Shown piece after piece: positions 17,022 to 25,730 of a DNA stretch of 64,000 nt. This stretch comes from Acinetobacter lactucae (GTDB lineage Bacteria; Pseudomonadota; Gammaproteobacteria; Pseudomonadales; Moraxellaceae): assembly GCF_001605885.1 (NCBI RefSeq), contig NZ_LRPE01000011.1, positions 1 to 64,000 of the forward strand. Reading direction: 5' to 3'. Both the position numbers and the translations under genes were made by a program. Every line of letters begins with the position of its first letter. The first letter of the stretch is position 1. Below the pieces are notes generated by a model. The model was not told the DNA's origin. It made no database searches and saw nothing but the letters and a program-made list of their open reading frames with translations.

Positions 17022-18368
17022 TTAAGGCGCTGTTTTAAGCGAATAGTTCTGCTCTTTCTTACTTCGATAAAAAGCATTACCCAAACTTAAAATCAGGAAA
17101 ATAGCCAAAATAAAGACCACACCGTAATAGGCATACAGCGTTGCGGGTGCTATCCCTTTATCCAGAAAAATGCCTGCGACCGTTGGCGATAAAATTGCTC
17201 CAATTCGTCCAAAACCAATGGCATAGCCCACACCGCGACTACGAATTTCGGCATCATAAATTGTTGGAGAAATAGAATATAAACCTGCTACACAGCCATT
17301 AATAAGTGTGCCAAGCAATAACCCCACCATGAGTGCAATGCTGACTTGAGATGAGACTGCGACAAATAGGAAAACACATGCAGACGTTAGACCTAAAAAC
17401 AGGCTTAAGGCATAGAAGATTTTCATACGTGATGCCAATAAACCAATAATGGCTGCCCCAAAAATCCCACCAATACTAATTAAAATACCGGTACTTACAC
17501 CTTGCTCTGGTGACATCCCCATTGAAATAAGAATTTTTGGTGTCCAGCTCATGACAAAGTAAAAACCAAACATCACTAAAAAGAATGCAAACCAAAGACA
17601 AAGTGTTTGAAATCCCTGTTGTCCTGCAAATAACTTGCCCAGTTCACTACCATTTTGTGTGTTGATTTTTTCATAACGTGGCATAACTGGCAGTTGGTTA
17701 AGCCCCATACGACTTACCGTTGTGTTAATCCGTTCGAGTGCCTGTTTTGGTCGTTTCGCGAGTAAATAATCTAAAGATTCTGGTAATAACCATGCGCTGA
17801 TCAGCAGCATTGCAATGGTAGTAACGCCACCTGCTAAAAAGATTGAGCGCCAACCTAAATGTTCAATCAAAGCCAGTGATAGCACTCCACCAAGTGTCGC
17901 GCCAATTCCATAACCTGTAGACATTAAGCTCACTGCGAGACTACGCCAACGAGCATTGGCATATTCACTCGCCAACACATTACTGCTGGCAAGAATCCCA
18001 CCTACCCCAATTCCGGTAATAAACCGAAGTGCTGCTAACATGCCGTGGTTTTGTACAAAAGCACAGCCCAACATGCTAAGACCTGCAATCACAAGACAGA
18101 CTAAGATGAGTAAACGACGGCCGATTTTATCGGCTAAAGGTGCGAGAAAAATTGAACCGGCAGCCATTCCAAAAAGGCCTGAACTGAGTAATAAACCAAT
18201 TTGTGCGCCTGAAAGTGACCATTCCGCAGACACGGATGGAGCGGTAAATGCCATTACCATCACGTCAAAGCCATCAATAATATTGAGACAAATACAGATC
18301 AAAATGACGAACCATTGGTAGCGGCTCATGTTGTTTTGATTGATCTCACTTAGAACGTCTCTTTCCAT
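17022..18368 (-). CDS. MFS aromatic acid:H+ symporter (VanK-like, AAHS family)
   Basis: A 448-residue carrier with 12 predicted membrane segments. The start at 18368 is preferred over an upstream ATG because GGGAG lies at proper distance. The AAHS signature is clear: GFDVMVMAFTAPSV in helix 1, and GSIFLAPLADKIGRR in the 2-3 loop. Family members (PcaK, BenK, VanK, HcaK) import aromatic acids with protons. It is the first gene of a minus-strand unit with the porin and diverges from the sulfatase genes. Two VanR-type operators lie in the shared promoter region. Vanillate or a related aromatic acid is the likely cargo. Confidence 0.87.
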   Translation of the reverse strand: MERDVLSEINQNNMSRYQWFVILICICLNIIDGFDVMVMAFTAPSVSAEWSLSGAQIGLLLSSGLFGMAAGSIFLAPLADKIGRRLLILVCLVIAGLSMLGCAFVQNHGMLAALRFITGIGVGGILASSNVLASEYANARWRSLAVSLMSTGYGIGATLGGVLSLALIEHLGWRSIFLAGGVTTIAMLLISAWLLPESLDYLLAKRPKQALERINTTVSRMGLNQLPVMPRYEKINTQNGSELGKLFAGQQGFQTLCLWFAFFLVMFGFYFVMSWTPKILISMGMSPEQGVSTGILISIGGIFGAAIIGLLASRMKIFYALSLFLGLTSACVFLFVAVSSQVSIALMVGLLLGTLINGCVAGLYSISPTIYDAEIRSRGVGYAIGFGRIGAILSPTVAGIFLDKGIAPATLYAYYGVVFILAIFLILSLGNAFYRSKKEQNYSLKTAP

Positions 18369-18505
18369 TTGTGTATCTCCCTTGGATAAGACATACACAC
18401 GACATTGCTGATATGAGCGATTGGGTGGTTATGCATATCCGTATCCATAATGACCTAGAGGAATATTTCTTCTTTGAGCATCCTGCTCTTTTTCTATACT
18501 GAATA

Positions 18506-18517
18506 TTTGGATCCAAA
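18506..18517. promoter_or_regulatory. VanR-type operator (TTTGGATCCAAA)
   Basis: A perfect 12-bp palindrome. The VanR operator established in Caulobacter is ATTGGATCCAAT, differing only in the outer bases. It is positioned to control the minus-strand MFS/porin unit. Confidence 0.75.
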
Positions 18518-18621
18518 AAATCAACTAAAATTATAAATGGATTATTAAAAAGTATATAAACACATAAATTATATAAGTATAAAATTATTAAAAACATAAA
18601 ATTAGGATGCTTGAATATTTT

Positions 18622-18633
18622 TATGGATCCATA
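18622..18633. promoter_or_regulatory. VanR-type operator (TATGGATCCATA)
   Basis: A perfect 12-bp palindrome with the same GGATCC core, just upstream of a possible -10 element (TATTAT at 18644). This places it over the presumed promoter of the sulfatase operon. Confidence 0.7.
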
Positions 18634-18740
18634 TTAAAAAATCTATTATGATCGATTCCAGAGCATTTTTTAGCCAAAAAAGCTCAGTTCATTTTCATGG
18701 AATGCAAGATGCATTTTTAAAACTTCAAAGGATTGTTGTT

Positions 18741-20426
18741 ATGAAACTCAAAAGAGTAAGCCAGCTTACATTGGGACTTTTTTTTGCCAGCCAATTGTTT
18801 TACACAGCGCAAGCAGCACCTCCAAAAAATCAACAACCACCTAATATCATGATTATTTTGGCCGATGATCTTGGATTTTCAGACATCGGTGCTTATGGTG
18901 GCGAGATTAAAACTCCTCATATTGATAGCCTATTAAAGCAAGGAAAAATGCTTTTTAATTTTCATGCTTCATCAATGTGTTCACCTACTCGTGCGCAGCT
19001 TATGACGGGTGCAGATAATCACTTGGTCGGTTTAGGTGCCATGTATGAAACTTCAAAACGACAAGAAAAACTGGTTGGAGCCGATAGCCCACGCGCACTA
19101 CTCAAAATTGATGGATATTCAGGTCACTTAACGCAAAATGCTTACACACTCGCAGAAATTTTAAAGACTAAAGATTATTACACCTTCATGGTCGGTAAAT
19201 GGCACTTAGGCTATGCTTCCGACCAAAACCCTAAAGCCCGTGGTTTTGATCAATCTTTTGCTCTACTCGATGGCTTCGATTTACACTTTAAAGACCAACC
19301 TAAGAACTATCCGCGCAACACTCAATACACGGAAAATGGTCAAAAGGTCACACTGCCTGACAACTACTATTCAACCGACTTTTTTACAAAAAAAGCTTTT
19401 GAGTACTTAGACAAAAATAAAGCGCAGAAACCATTTTTTGCCTATCTAGCCTATACCGCTCCACACTGGCCACTACAAGCACCTGCTCATTATAGAGACT
19501 TATATAAAGGCAAATACGATCAAGGCTACGATGCAATTCGCAAACAACGCTTTGAGAAGCAAAAGCAATTAGGATTAATTCCTGCAAATGCAGAATACCC
19601 AGTCGAGCGTGGCAATCAAGCTTTAAGTACCAAAAGCTGGAATGAACTCACACCACAAGAGCGCAAATACGAAGCGCGTAAAATGGAAGTTTATGCGGGC
19701 ATGGTCACTCAGTTAGACGATCGCGTGGGTGATGTCATTCAATATCTTAAAAAGCATCATTTATATGACAACACTTTGATTGTGTTTATGTCAGATAACG
19801 GCGCTGAAGGTGGTGATCATAATTTCCCAATGGGTGATGCTGACAATCGCTATGAAAATATAGGCAACGCGAGCTCATATCTTTACATAGGCCCACGCTG
19901 GGCCGAAGTGAGCAGCACACCATTCACTCACTGGAAGTCAGCTGCTTCAGAAGGCGGTGTGCGAGTTCCATTTATTGTTAAATCGCCTGTGCAAATTTCT
20001 AAACAACGTGGAATCAACAATAACTTTGCGACAGTTAGAGATATTTTCCCAACTGTTATGGAACTAGCAGGTATTCAAAATAATCAAATTTATCCAACTT
20101 CAAGCACTAAAATTAAACCGTCGGGCTTTAGCTTGATTCCTGCTTTTAAAAACAATAAGGCCCGCATTCGACCAGTCAATTATTATGACTTTAAAGAATT
20201 ACATGGCAGCCGCTACGCCAAAACTGATGAATGGAAACTCGTTGAAAACTCACCTTCTAAATTTAAAAGCCATGGTTGGGAACTCTACAATTTAAAAACA
20301 GATTTTAATGAGCAGCGTAATGTTTACGCAGAACATCGCGAGATCGCCAAAGTCTTAAACGATAAATATTTAAGATATGCCGATGAAAATGGTGTCGTGG
20401 ATTTTGAGCAATACAACAAAAAGTAG
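18741..20426 (+). CDS. Exported arylsulfatase (formylglycine-type)
   Basis: A 561-residue sulfatase with a Sec signal peptide (about residues 1-25; AQA cleavage). The ATG at 18741 is preferred because AAGGA precedes it and the signal peptide follows directly. The activation motif is C80-S-P-T-R with TG ten residues on, so Cys-80 must become formylglycine. Metal ligands are visible in LADDLGFSD and MSDNGAEGG, and GKWHLG supplies the active-site Lys/His. Length is normal for class S1 arylsulfatases. It hydrolyses a sulfate ester in the periplasm. It is followed directly by a sulfatase-activating enzyme and a porin, and preceded by a VanR operator, suggesting an aryl sulfate related to vanillate. 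Confidence 0.9.
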   Translation: MKLKRVSQLTLGLFFASQLFYTAQAAPPKNQQPPNIMIILADDLGFSDIGAYGGEIKTPHIDSLLKQGKMLFNFHASSMCSPTRAQLMTGADNHLVGLGAMYETSKRQEKLVGADSPRALLKIDGYSGHLTQNAYTLAEILKTKDYYTFMVGKWHLGYASDQNPKARGFDQSFALLDGFDLHFKDQPKNYPRNTQYTENGQKVTLPDNYYSTDFFTKKAFEYLDKNKAQKPFFAYLAYTAPHWPLQAPAHYRDLYKGKYDQGYDAIRKQRFEKQKQLGLIPANAEYPVERGNQALSTKSWNELTPQERKYEARKMEVYAGMVTQLDDRVGDVIQYLKKHHLYDNTLIVFMSDNGAEGGDHNFPMGDADNRYENIGNASSYLYIGPRWAEVSSTPFTHWKSAASEGGVRVPFIVKSPVQISKQRGINNNFATVRDIFPTVMELAGIQNNQIYPTSSTKIKPSGFSLIPAFKNNKARIRPVNYYDFKELHGSRYAKTDEWKLVENSPSKFKSHGWELYNLKTDFNEQRNVYAEHREIAKVLNDKYLRYADENGVVDFEQYNKK

Positions 20427-20436
20427 GGAAAACCAG

Positions 20437-21405
20437 ATGAAACAGATCATGATGCTTTCATCGCTCCTCTTACTTTGTGCATGCCAAAAAACCACGCCTC
20501 AACTAGAACAGACCACCTTGCCCGACTTAGGCAGCAAAGCTAAATGTAATTCTTATTCGGGCCTTCCTTCGGGTTGGCCTAAAAACAAAGAAGCCGGCAT
20601 GGTCAAGCTTCCGCAAGGAAAAATTGTTTTAGGCACCACACAAGGTTATGACGATGAACGCCCATTAAACTTACAAGCAACTTCAGTACCCGCTTTTTTA
20701 ATTGATGCAACTGAAGTCACCAATGCTCAATTTCAAGAGTTTGTTAAACAAACAGGTTATGTCACCGATGCAGAAAAGCAAGGTGGTGCAGCAATGTTTG
20801 TACAGCCAGATCATCAAGTTGAAGAGCTACAATGGTGGAAATTTGAAAAAGGCGCCAATTGGAAACACCCATGGGGTTTAAATAATCCAAAACAACCCGC
20901 GCCTCACGAGCCCGTTCGCATGGTGACATGGAATGATGCCTACGCTTATGCAAACTGGCTAGGTCACGACTTACCGACCGAGCTTGAGTGGGAATATGCA
21001 ACCAAAGGTTTTCAGCAAAACTCCGATATTGGCCCTACTCATGAAGGACATATTGTAGCCAACTTCTGGCAAGGTGAATTTCCATACAAAAATATTCAGG
21101 AAGATAGTTTTAAGGATGTTGCCCCTGTTGGCTGTTTTAGTAAAAACCCATTTGGTTTATATGACTTGATTGGCAATGTATGGGAATGGACGCAAACATC
21201 CTATACAGGCCCACGAGATCATCATATGGGAGATCCGTCGAAGTATCGGCAAAGTCACGAACAGATTTTGCAATACACCATTAAAGGTGGATCTTATTTG
21301 TGCGCAACCAATTATTGCGCGCGTTATCGTGCTGCCGCGAGGCATCCACAGGAACTCGACCTTGCCACAAGCCATGTCGGATTTAGAACAGTAAAACGCT
21401 TTTAA
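20437..21405 (+). CDS. Formylglycine-generating enzyme, lipoprotein type (SUMF1 family)
   Basis: A 322-residue protein starting at 20437; the longer frame overlaps the sulfatase. Residues 1-16 form a lipoprotein signal ending LLCAC, with Cys-16 as the expected lipid-modified residue. The rest is an FGE-sulfatase domain: PAFLIDATEVTNAQF near 90, GNVWEWT near 250, and GGSYLCATNYCARYR containing C289 and C294. These match the two copper-binding catalytic cysteines of true formylglycine-generating enzymes, so it is probably active rather than a degenerate homologue. It lies 10 bases after the sulfatase. A lipidated periplasmic location implies that the sulfatase is activated after export, unlike the usual cytosolic bacterial case. 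Confidence 0.88.
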   Translation: MKQIMMLSSLLLLCACQKTTPQLEQTTLPDLGSKAKCNSYSGLPSGWPKNKEAGMVKLPQGKIVLGTTQGYDDERPLNLQATSVPAFLIDATEVTNAQFQEFVKQTGYVTDAEKQGGAAMFVQPDHQVEELQWWKFEKGANWKHPWGLNNPKQPAPHEPVRMVTWNDAYAYANWLGHDLPTELEWEYATKGFQQNSDIGPTHEGHIVANFWQGEFPYKNIQEDSFKDVAPVGCFSKNPFGLYDLIGNVWEWTQTSYTGPRDHHMGDPSKYRQSHEQILQYTIKGGSYLCATNYCARYRAAARHPQELDLATSHVGFRTVKRF

Positions 21406-21417
21406 ACGGATTTAAAA

Positions 21418-22605
21418 ATGAAGCATATTTTTATTTATGGGATTTTATTCTCAGGGACAACCCTTGCCTGCTGTTTCGCTCATAGCGAAATAGATGTTAA
21501 TTTTCAAAATACACTCACACTCAAAACATTCAACTTCGACAGACAATATGAAAATGGCAATAGTCCCGACACTCATAGCTTGAGCCAAGGTCTGATTTAT
21601 CGTGGTGACTGGACAACAAAACTTAATGAGGTCCAGCTACACCTCAATCCAAGCATTCAATATGCTTATCGCCTAAGTAGCGACCAACACACCAATGATA
21701 TGGTCATACCCTTTGACCCTAACACTAAGAAACAAGCACAAGATCAAGTTAAATATGGCTTAGGTGCTGGAGTTGAATATCAAAACTTTCGGATGAATAT
21801 AGGTGAAATCACACCTGATTCACCACTTACGCCACAAGTGGATACACATCAATTGCGCGTGAACTATAAAGGCTTGGAATTAAAATATAAGACAACGCAA
21901 CAAAATTTCGAGCTAGGTTTGATTAACCGTTATTCCCCAAAAAATGAGGAGGACTACCACAAACTGGCCATTTCAAAATATGAGTCTGACGGACTCTATT
22001 TTTTTCAATGGGATGGCAAAACACCTCGATACCATTGGAAATTTTATAATGGTTACTTAACCGACCTCATCAATCAAAGTTACCTTGCTTTTGATTATCA
22101 ATGGACAAAGCAACACATCACAAAATTACGTGTGTTTCGCCACGACGATGTCGGGAAATCAAAGCTTGGTGAATATGACAACACGTCTATAGGGGCCATG
22201 CATTTTATCAAACATGGCAACTTTACAACTGGAATTGGCTACCAAGAAAACTTTGGCAAAGATGGTATTCCAAAACTCGACAATATGCCCATCCCGCATA
22301 TGGTGAACTGGACCTTAGGCGCGTTTACCAAAGCAGATGAAAAGTCTTATCATTTCGTTGCCTCATATGACTTTAAAGACTATATCAAGGGTCTAAAAGT
22401 GACCTATAAATATATTTATGGCGATTCATTTCAGACCATGAAACAAAATGATTTTGAGCAAGAAAGTGATGTGCTGGTTCAGTATGATCTCAATGCTTGG
22501 ATTAAAAATCTTAAATTCCTGTTCTTAAATATTAACTACGATACCAAACATGGAAAAAGCCTGGATGAACAGCGCATGATGCTTCACTACACGGTTAATT
22601 TCTAA
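21418..22605 (+). CDS. OprD-like outer-membrane porin of the sulfatase operon
   Basis: A 395-residue beta-barrel protein with a signal peptide (about residues 1-23, ending FAHS or so) and a C-terminal Phe (HYTVNF). TLKTFNFDRQY near the mature start is a diverged form of the RNFYFDRDY signature of the other two porins in the window. It is shorter and less conserved than those. It begins 12 bases after the FGE gene, so it is co-expressed with the sulfatase. A likely role is entry of the sulfated substrate into the periplasm; this is inferred from position only. Confidence 0.8.
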   Translation: MKHIFIYGILFSGTTLACCFAHSEIDVNFQNTLTLKTFNFDRQYENGNSPDTHSLSQGLIYRGDWTTKLNEVQLHLNPSIQYAYRLSSDQHTNDMVIPFDPNTKKQAQDQVKYGLGAGVEYQNFRMNIGEITPDSPLTPQVDTHQLRVNYKGLELKYKTTQQNFELGLINRYSPKNEEDYHKLAISKYESDGLYFFQWDGKTPRYHWKFYNGYLTDLINQSYLAFDYQWTKQHITKLRVFRHDDVGKSKLGEYDNTSIGAMHFIKHGNFTTGIGYQENFGKDGIPKLDNMPIPHMVNWTLGAFTKADEKSYHFVASYDFKDYIKGLKVTYKYIYGDSFQTMKQNDFEQESDVLVQYDLNAWIKNLKFLFLNINYDTKHGKSLDEQRMMLHYTVNF

Positions 22606-22642
22606 ATATTCACACTCCCATAATGGCCTCAACCATAGCCAT

Positions 22643-22654
22643 TATGGATCCAAA
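22643..22654. promoter_or_regulatory. VanR-type operator, imperfect (TATGGATCCAAA)
   Basis: GGATCC-centred half-perfect palindrome 40 bases after the porin stop and 185 bases before vanA. It may be an auxiliary operator for vanAB. Confidence 0.55.
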
Positions 22655-22780
22655 ATAAACCAATTAAAATTTCACCCCTGAAATTCAAAATAAATACAAA
22701 ATCCCTTATTAGTAAACACAATAATATAATTCCATCAATTTCAAAGAACAATATTTTTAAAAAAATATACTGCTTATCAA

Positions 22781-22818
22781 TTGACCATTATTTTTATTTA
22801 TTATAAATTGGATCCAAT
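22781..22818 (+). promoter_or_regulatory. vanA promoter with VanR operator
   Basis: TTGACC at 22781 and TATAAA at 22802 (15-base spacing) form a plausible sigma-70 promoter. ATTGGATCCAAT at 22807-22818 overlaps the end of the -10 box and is identical to the VanR operator described in Caulobacter. Repressor binding there would block transcription of vanAB. Confidence 0.8.
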
Positions 22819-22839
22819 AAGTGATAAGGAGTCGTCACA

Positions 22840-23916
22840 ATGTTTATTAAAAATGCTTGGTATGTAGCCTGCCGCCCAGAAGAAATCCAAGATAAACCAT
22901 TAGGTCGTACGATCTGTGGTGAAAAAATTGTTTTTTATCGTGGTAAAGAAAACCAAGTTGCAGCCGTTGAAGATTTTTGTCCGCATCGCGGTGCTCCACT
23001 CTCACTTGGTTATGTCGAAGATGGCAACCTCGTATGTGGTTATCATGGCTTAGTGATGGGTTGTGACGGAAAAACTGTTTCAATGCCAGCCCAACGTGTA
23101 AATGGTTTCCCTTGTAACAAAGCATATGCAGTTGTTGAAAAGTTCGGCTTTATTTGGATATGGCCGGGTGAGAAAGCCTTAGCTGATGAAGCAAAACTGC
23201 CAACTTTAGAATGGGCAGATCATCCTGAATGGAGCTATGGCGGAGGCCTGTTTCATATTCAGTGTGACTATCGCCTGATGGTCGACAACCTGATGGATTT
23301 AACCCACGAAACCTATGTTCACTCAAGCAGCATCGGACAAAAAGAGATTGATGAATCATTACCTGTCACTAAAGTTGACGGCGACCATGTCATTACCGAA
23401 CGCTATATGGAAAATGTGATCGCACCTCCATTTTGGCAAATGGCCCTTCGCGGCAATCATTTGGCAGATGACGTACCTGTGGACCGTTGGCAGCGTTGTC
23501 ACTTCTTTGCGCCAAGTAATGTTCACATTGAAGTTGGTGTCGCGCATGCTGGACATGGCGGTTATCACGCACCGAAAGACAAAAAAGTGTCTTCAATTGT
23601 GGTCGATTTTATTACACCAGAAACTGAAACCTCACATTGGTATTTCTGGGGAATGGCACGCAACTTCCAACCTGATAATGCTGAACTCACCGATCAAATT
23701 CGTGAAGGCCAAGGCAAAATCTTTACTGAAGATTTAGAAATGCTTGAGCAACAGCAGCAAAATATTTTAAACAACCCACATCGCAAGTTACTGATGCTCA
23801 ATATCGATGCAGGCGGTGTACAGTCTCGTAAAGTGATTGAGCGACTACTTGCCGAAGAAAATAAAACACCTCCTGAAACGTCCGCGCAGAAGTTTCCAAA
23901 TATTCGGATTATTTAA
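22840..23916 (+). CDS. vanA: Vanillate O-demethylase, oxygenase subunit
   Basis: A 358-residue Rieske non-haem iron oxygenase that converts vanillate to protocatechuate and formaldehyde. The Rieske centre is seen as CPHRGA near residue 47 and CGYHG near 66. The mononuclear iron ligands lie in DLTHETYVH near 150-158. Length matches VanA. The gene is preceded by GGAG and a VanR operator, and is followed after 12 bases by its reductase partner. Protocatechuate would then enter the beta-ketoadipate pathway, which is not in this window. Related demethylases for other methoxybenzoates exist, but vanR and hca neighbours favour vanillate. Confidence 0.93.
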   Translation: MFIKNAWYVACRPEEIQDKPLGRTICGEKIVFYRGKENQVAAVEDFCPHRGAPLSLGYVEDGNLVCGYHGLVMGCDGKTVSMPAQRVNGFPCNKAYAVVEKFGFIWIWPGEKALADEAKLPTLEWADHPEWSYGGGLFHIQCDYRLMVDNLMDLTHETYVHSSSIGQKEIDESLPVTKVDGDHVITERYMENVIAPPFWQMALRGNHLADDVPVDRWQRCHFFAPSNVHIEVGVAHAGHGGYHAPKDKKVSSIVVDFITPETETSHWYFWGMARNFQPDNAELTDQIREGQGKIFTEDLEMLEQQQQNILNNPHRKLLMLNIDAGGVQSRKVIERLLAEENKTPPETSAQKFPNIRII

Positions 23917-23928
23917 AGGAGCATGAAC

Positions 23929-24873
23929 ATGGACGTTATTATTCAAAAAATTCACCAACTCACCCCGACCATTCGTGCTTTTGAATTGATTGCAGCAAAT
24001 GGTACGGAGCTGCCAAGTTTTGAAGCAGGTGCACATATTGATGTGCATCTGAAAAACGGCCTCACCCGTCAATACTCACTTTCAAACTGCTGCACTGAAA
24101 AACATCGTTATGTGATTGGTGTTTTACATGATGCCAATTCACGCGGTGGCTCACGTTGTATCCACACAGAATATCGTGAAGGTGACCATTTAAAGATTGG
24201 TGAGCCGCGTAATTTATTTGAAATTCACCCTCAAACCAAACAGGCGGTTTTATTTGCGGGTGGTATTGGTATTACCCCTATTTTATCGATGGCATATCGG
24301 CTTAAGTCGGCCAATATTCCTTTTGAATTGCACTACTTCATTCGTAGTCATGAAATGATTGCCTTTTATGGCAACTTAACCAAGCATTTTGGTGAGCAAG
24401 TCCATTTTCACATTCAAGACCAACCAGACACCGAATGTAATATGGCAGAGGTTTTGGGCCAAGCTTCACCTGATAAACACTTATATGTGTGTGGACCTAC
24501 AGGGTTTATGCAGTTTGTCATGAGCTCGGCTGAACAAGCGGGTTGGCATAGCGAACAGTTACATCAAGAACATTTTGTCGCTCAAAAAGTAGATACATCT
24601 AAAGATGAAGCTTTTACGATTGAAGTGAAAGGTACGGGCCGTCGAATTGAAGTATTACCAGAGCAGACTGCTACTGAGGCATTAATTGCAAATGGTTTTG
24701 ATATTCCTGTTTCATGTGAACAAGGCATTTGCGGCACCTGTATTACCCGCGTTGTAGAAGGTACGCCTGATCATCGCGATATGTTTATGACCGATGAAGA
24801 ACATGCTCTAAATGATCAGTTTACGCCCTGCTGTTCTCGTGCAAAAACTAAAAATCTTGTGATTGAGCTTTAA
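23929..24873 (+). CDS. vanB: Vanillate O-demethylase, reductase subunit
   Basis: A 314-residue ferredoxin-NAD(P) reductase plus plant-type 2Fe-2S domain. The flavin motif RQYSLSN lies near 47-53, and the nucleotide-binding GGIGITP near 110. The C-terminal cluster ligands are in SCEQGICGTC and a later Cys near CCSRA. It passes electrons from NADH to VanA. Of two nearby ATGs, the one at 23929 has the better spacing to AAAGGAG. It shares a transcript with vanA and ends at a strong bidirectional terminator. Confidence 0.92.
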   Translation: MDVIIQKIHQLTPTIRAFELIAANGTELPSFEAGAHIDVHLKNGLTRQYSLSNCCTEKHRYVIGVLHDANSRGGSRCIHTEYREGDHLKIGEPRNLFEIHPQTKQAVLFAGGIGITPILSMAYRLKSANIPFELHYFIRSHEMIAFYGNLTKHFGEQVHFHIQDQPDTECNMAEVLGQASPDKHLYVCGPTGFMQFVMSSAEQAGWHSEQLHQEHFVAQKVDTSKDEAFTIEVKGTGRRIEVLPEQTATEALIANGFDIPVSCEQGICGTCITRVVEGTPDHRDMFMTDEEHALNDQFTPCCSRAKTKNLVIEL

Positions 24874-24877
24874 CTCG

Positions 24878-24911
24878 AATGTTCCTTTATTCAAAAATAA
24901 AGGAACATTTT
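24878..24911. terminator. Bidirectional terminator between vanB and vanR
   Basis: AATGTTCCTTTAT and ATAAAGGAACATT form a perfect 13-bp stem with a six-base loop, followed by TTTT. It separates the convergent vanB and vanR genes. Confidence 0.85.
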
Positions 24912-24914
24912 ACC

Positions 24915-25607
24915 TTAAGCGCTGAGAACATTTCTGAGCGTTTCACCCAAAATAACTACACTACTGTGTTCGCGCATTAATGTTTCAGCACGCCCTGCCT
25001 GACGATTTACCAATGCATCGAAAATCGAACAATGCTGTAAATGCGCATAGTGCAAACGGCGATATTCCGATAAAGCTTGGTTCTGGTCATAGGTAATGGC
25101 TTGGGCAGAAGCCATTGGCAATTGATTGTTTTTTGCTAAGGCTTGGATAAGCGCAACGTTTTGCGCTCCCTCAATAATGGTGTCATGAAAGATGACGTTA
25201 AAATGGTGATAACGTTCTAGTTCAACATCGCCGAATTCGTCTTTATCATTAAATAGTTTTTCAGTTTCTTGAATGCAATGTTGCAGCGTCTTTTTCTGCT
25301 CTTCGCTTAAGCCTTGTTCTGCCAAGGTTTTCGCAGCCAACCCTTCCAGCACCCCGCGCACTTCAAGCGCATCATGAACCAGTTGTTCTGAAATTTCACG
25401 AACCGTGTAACCACGAGTTGGATTTTTAATGAGGAGGCCTTCTTGCTCAAGCAACCTAAAGGCAATACGAACAGGCTGCCTTGAAACGCCAAGCAACTCG
25501 GCAGTCGGAATTTCGGCAATTCTGGCACCGCCTTCAAGTTCCCCTGAAATAATCATTTTTCTTAGTTTAAGTAAAACTTGTTGTCCTGAAGACATTCGCT
25601 GCCACAC
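24915..25607 (-). CDS. vanR: GntR family repressor of vanillate genes (FCD/VanR type)
   Basis: A 230-residue regulator with an N-terminal winged helix-turn-helix (about 10-75; LLGVSRQPVRIAFRLLEQEGLL) and a C-terminal FCD ligand domain. In Acinetobacter and Caulobacter, VanR represses vanAB and is released by vanillate. It is convergent with vanB. The four GGATCC palindromes in the window are its likely targets, which extends its regulon to the sulfatase and transport genes. A 17-bp palindrome of different sequence lies 33 bases upstream of its own start. Confidence 0.88.
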   Translation of the reverse strand: MWQRMSSGQQVLLKLRKMIISGELEGGARIAEIPTAELLGVSRQPVRIAFRLLEQEGLLIKNPTRGYTVREISEQLVHDALEVRGVLEGLAAKTLAEQGLSEEQKKTLQHCIQETEKLFNDKDEFGDVELERYHHFNVIFHDTIIEGAQNVALIQALAKNNQLPMASAQAITYDQNQALSEYRRLHYAHLQHCSIFDALVNRQAGRAETLMREHSSVVILGETLRNVLSA

Positions 25608-25639
25608 ATCACCAAAAACGTCACTTCGATGCTAGCAAG

Positions 25640-25656
25640 TTCATTTGTAAAATGAA
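25640..25656. promoter_or_regulatory. Perfect inverted repeat upstream of vanR
   Basis: TTCATTT, spacer GTA, AAATGAA. It lies between the vanR start and the end of hcaR and does not resemble the VanR GGATCC operator. A regulator-binding role is possible but unassigned. Confidence 0.4.
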
Positions 25657-25730
25657 ATAAATTTTCTGTGTGAATCAGTGCTTAAGCATTTCTGTAGATT
25701 TTAAAAAATTAAATTACCAACCACCTTTTA

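Larger units (their letters stand above)
18369..18740. promoter_or_regulatory. Divergent control region: transporter/porin versus sulfatase operon
   Basis: A 370-base AT-rich region without a gene of its own. It carries two 12-bp perfect GGATCC-centred palindromes at 18506 and 18622 that match the VanR operator form. One lies 138 bases from the MFS start and the other 108 bases from the sulfatase start. Confidence 0.75.
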
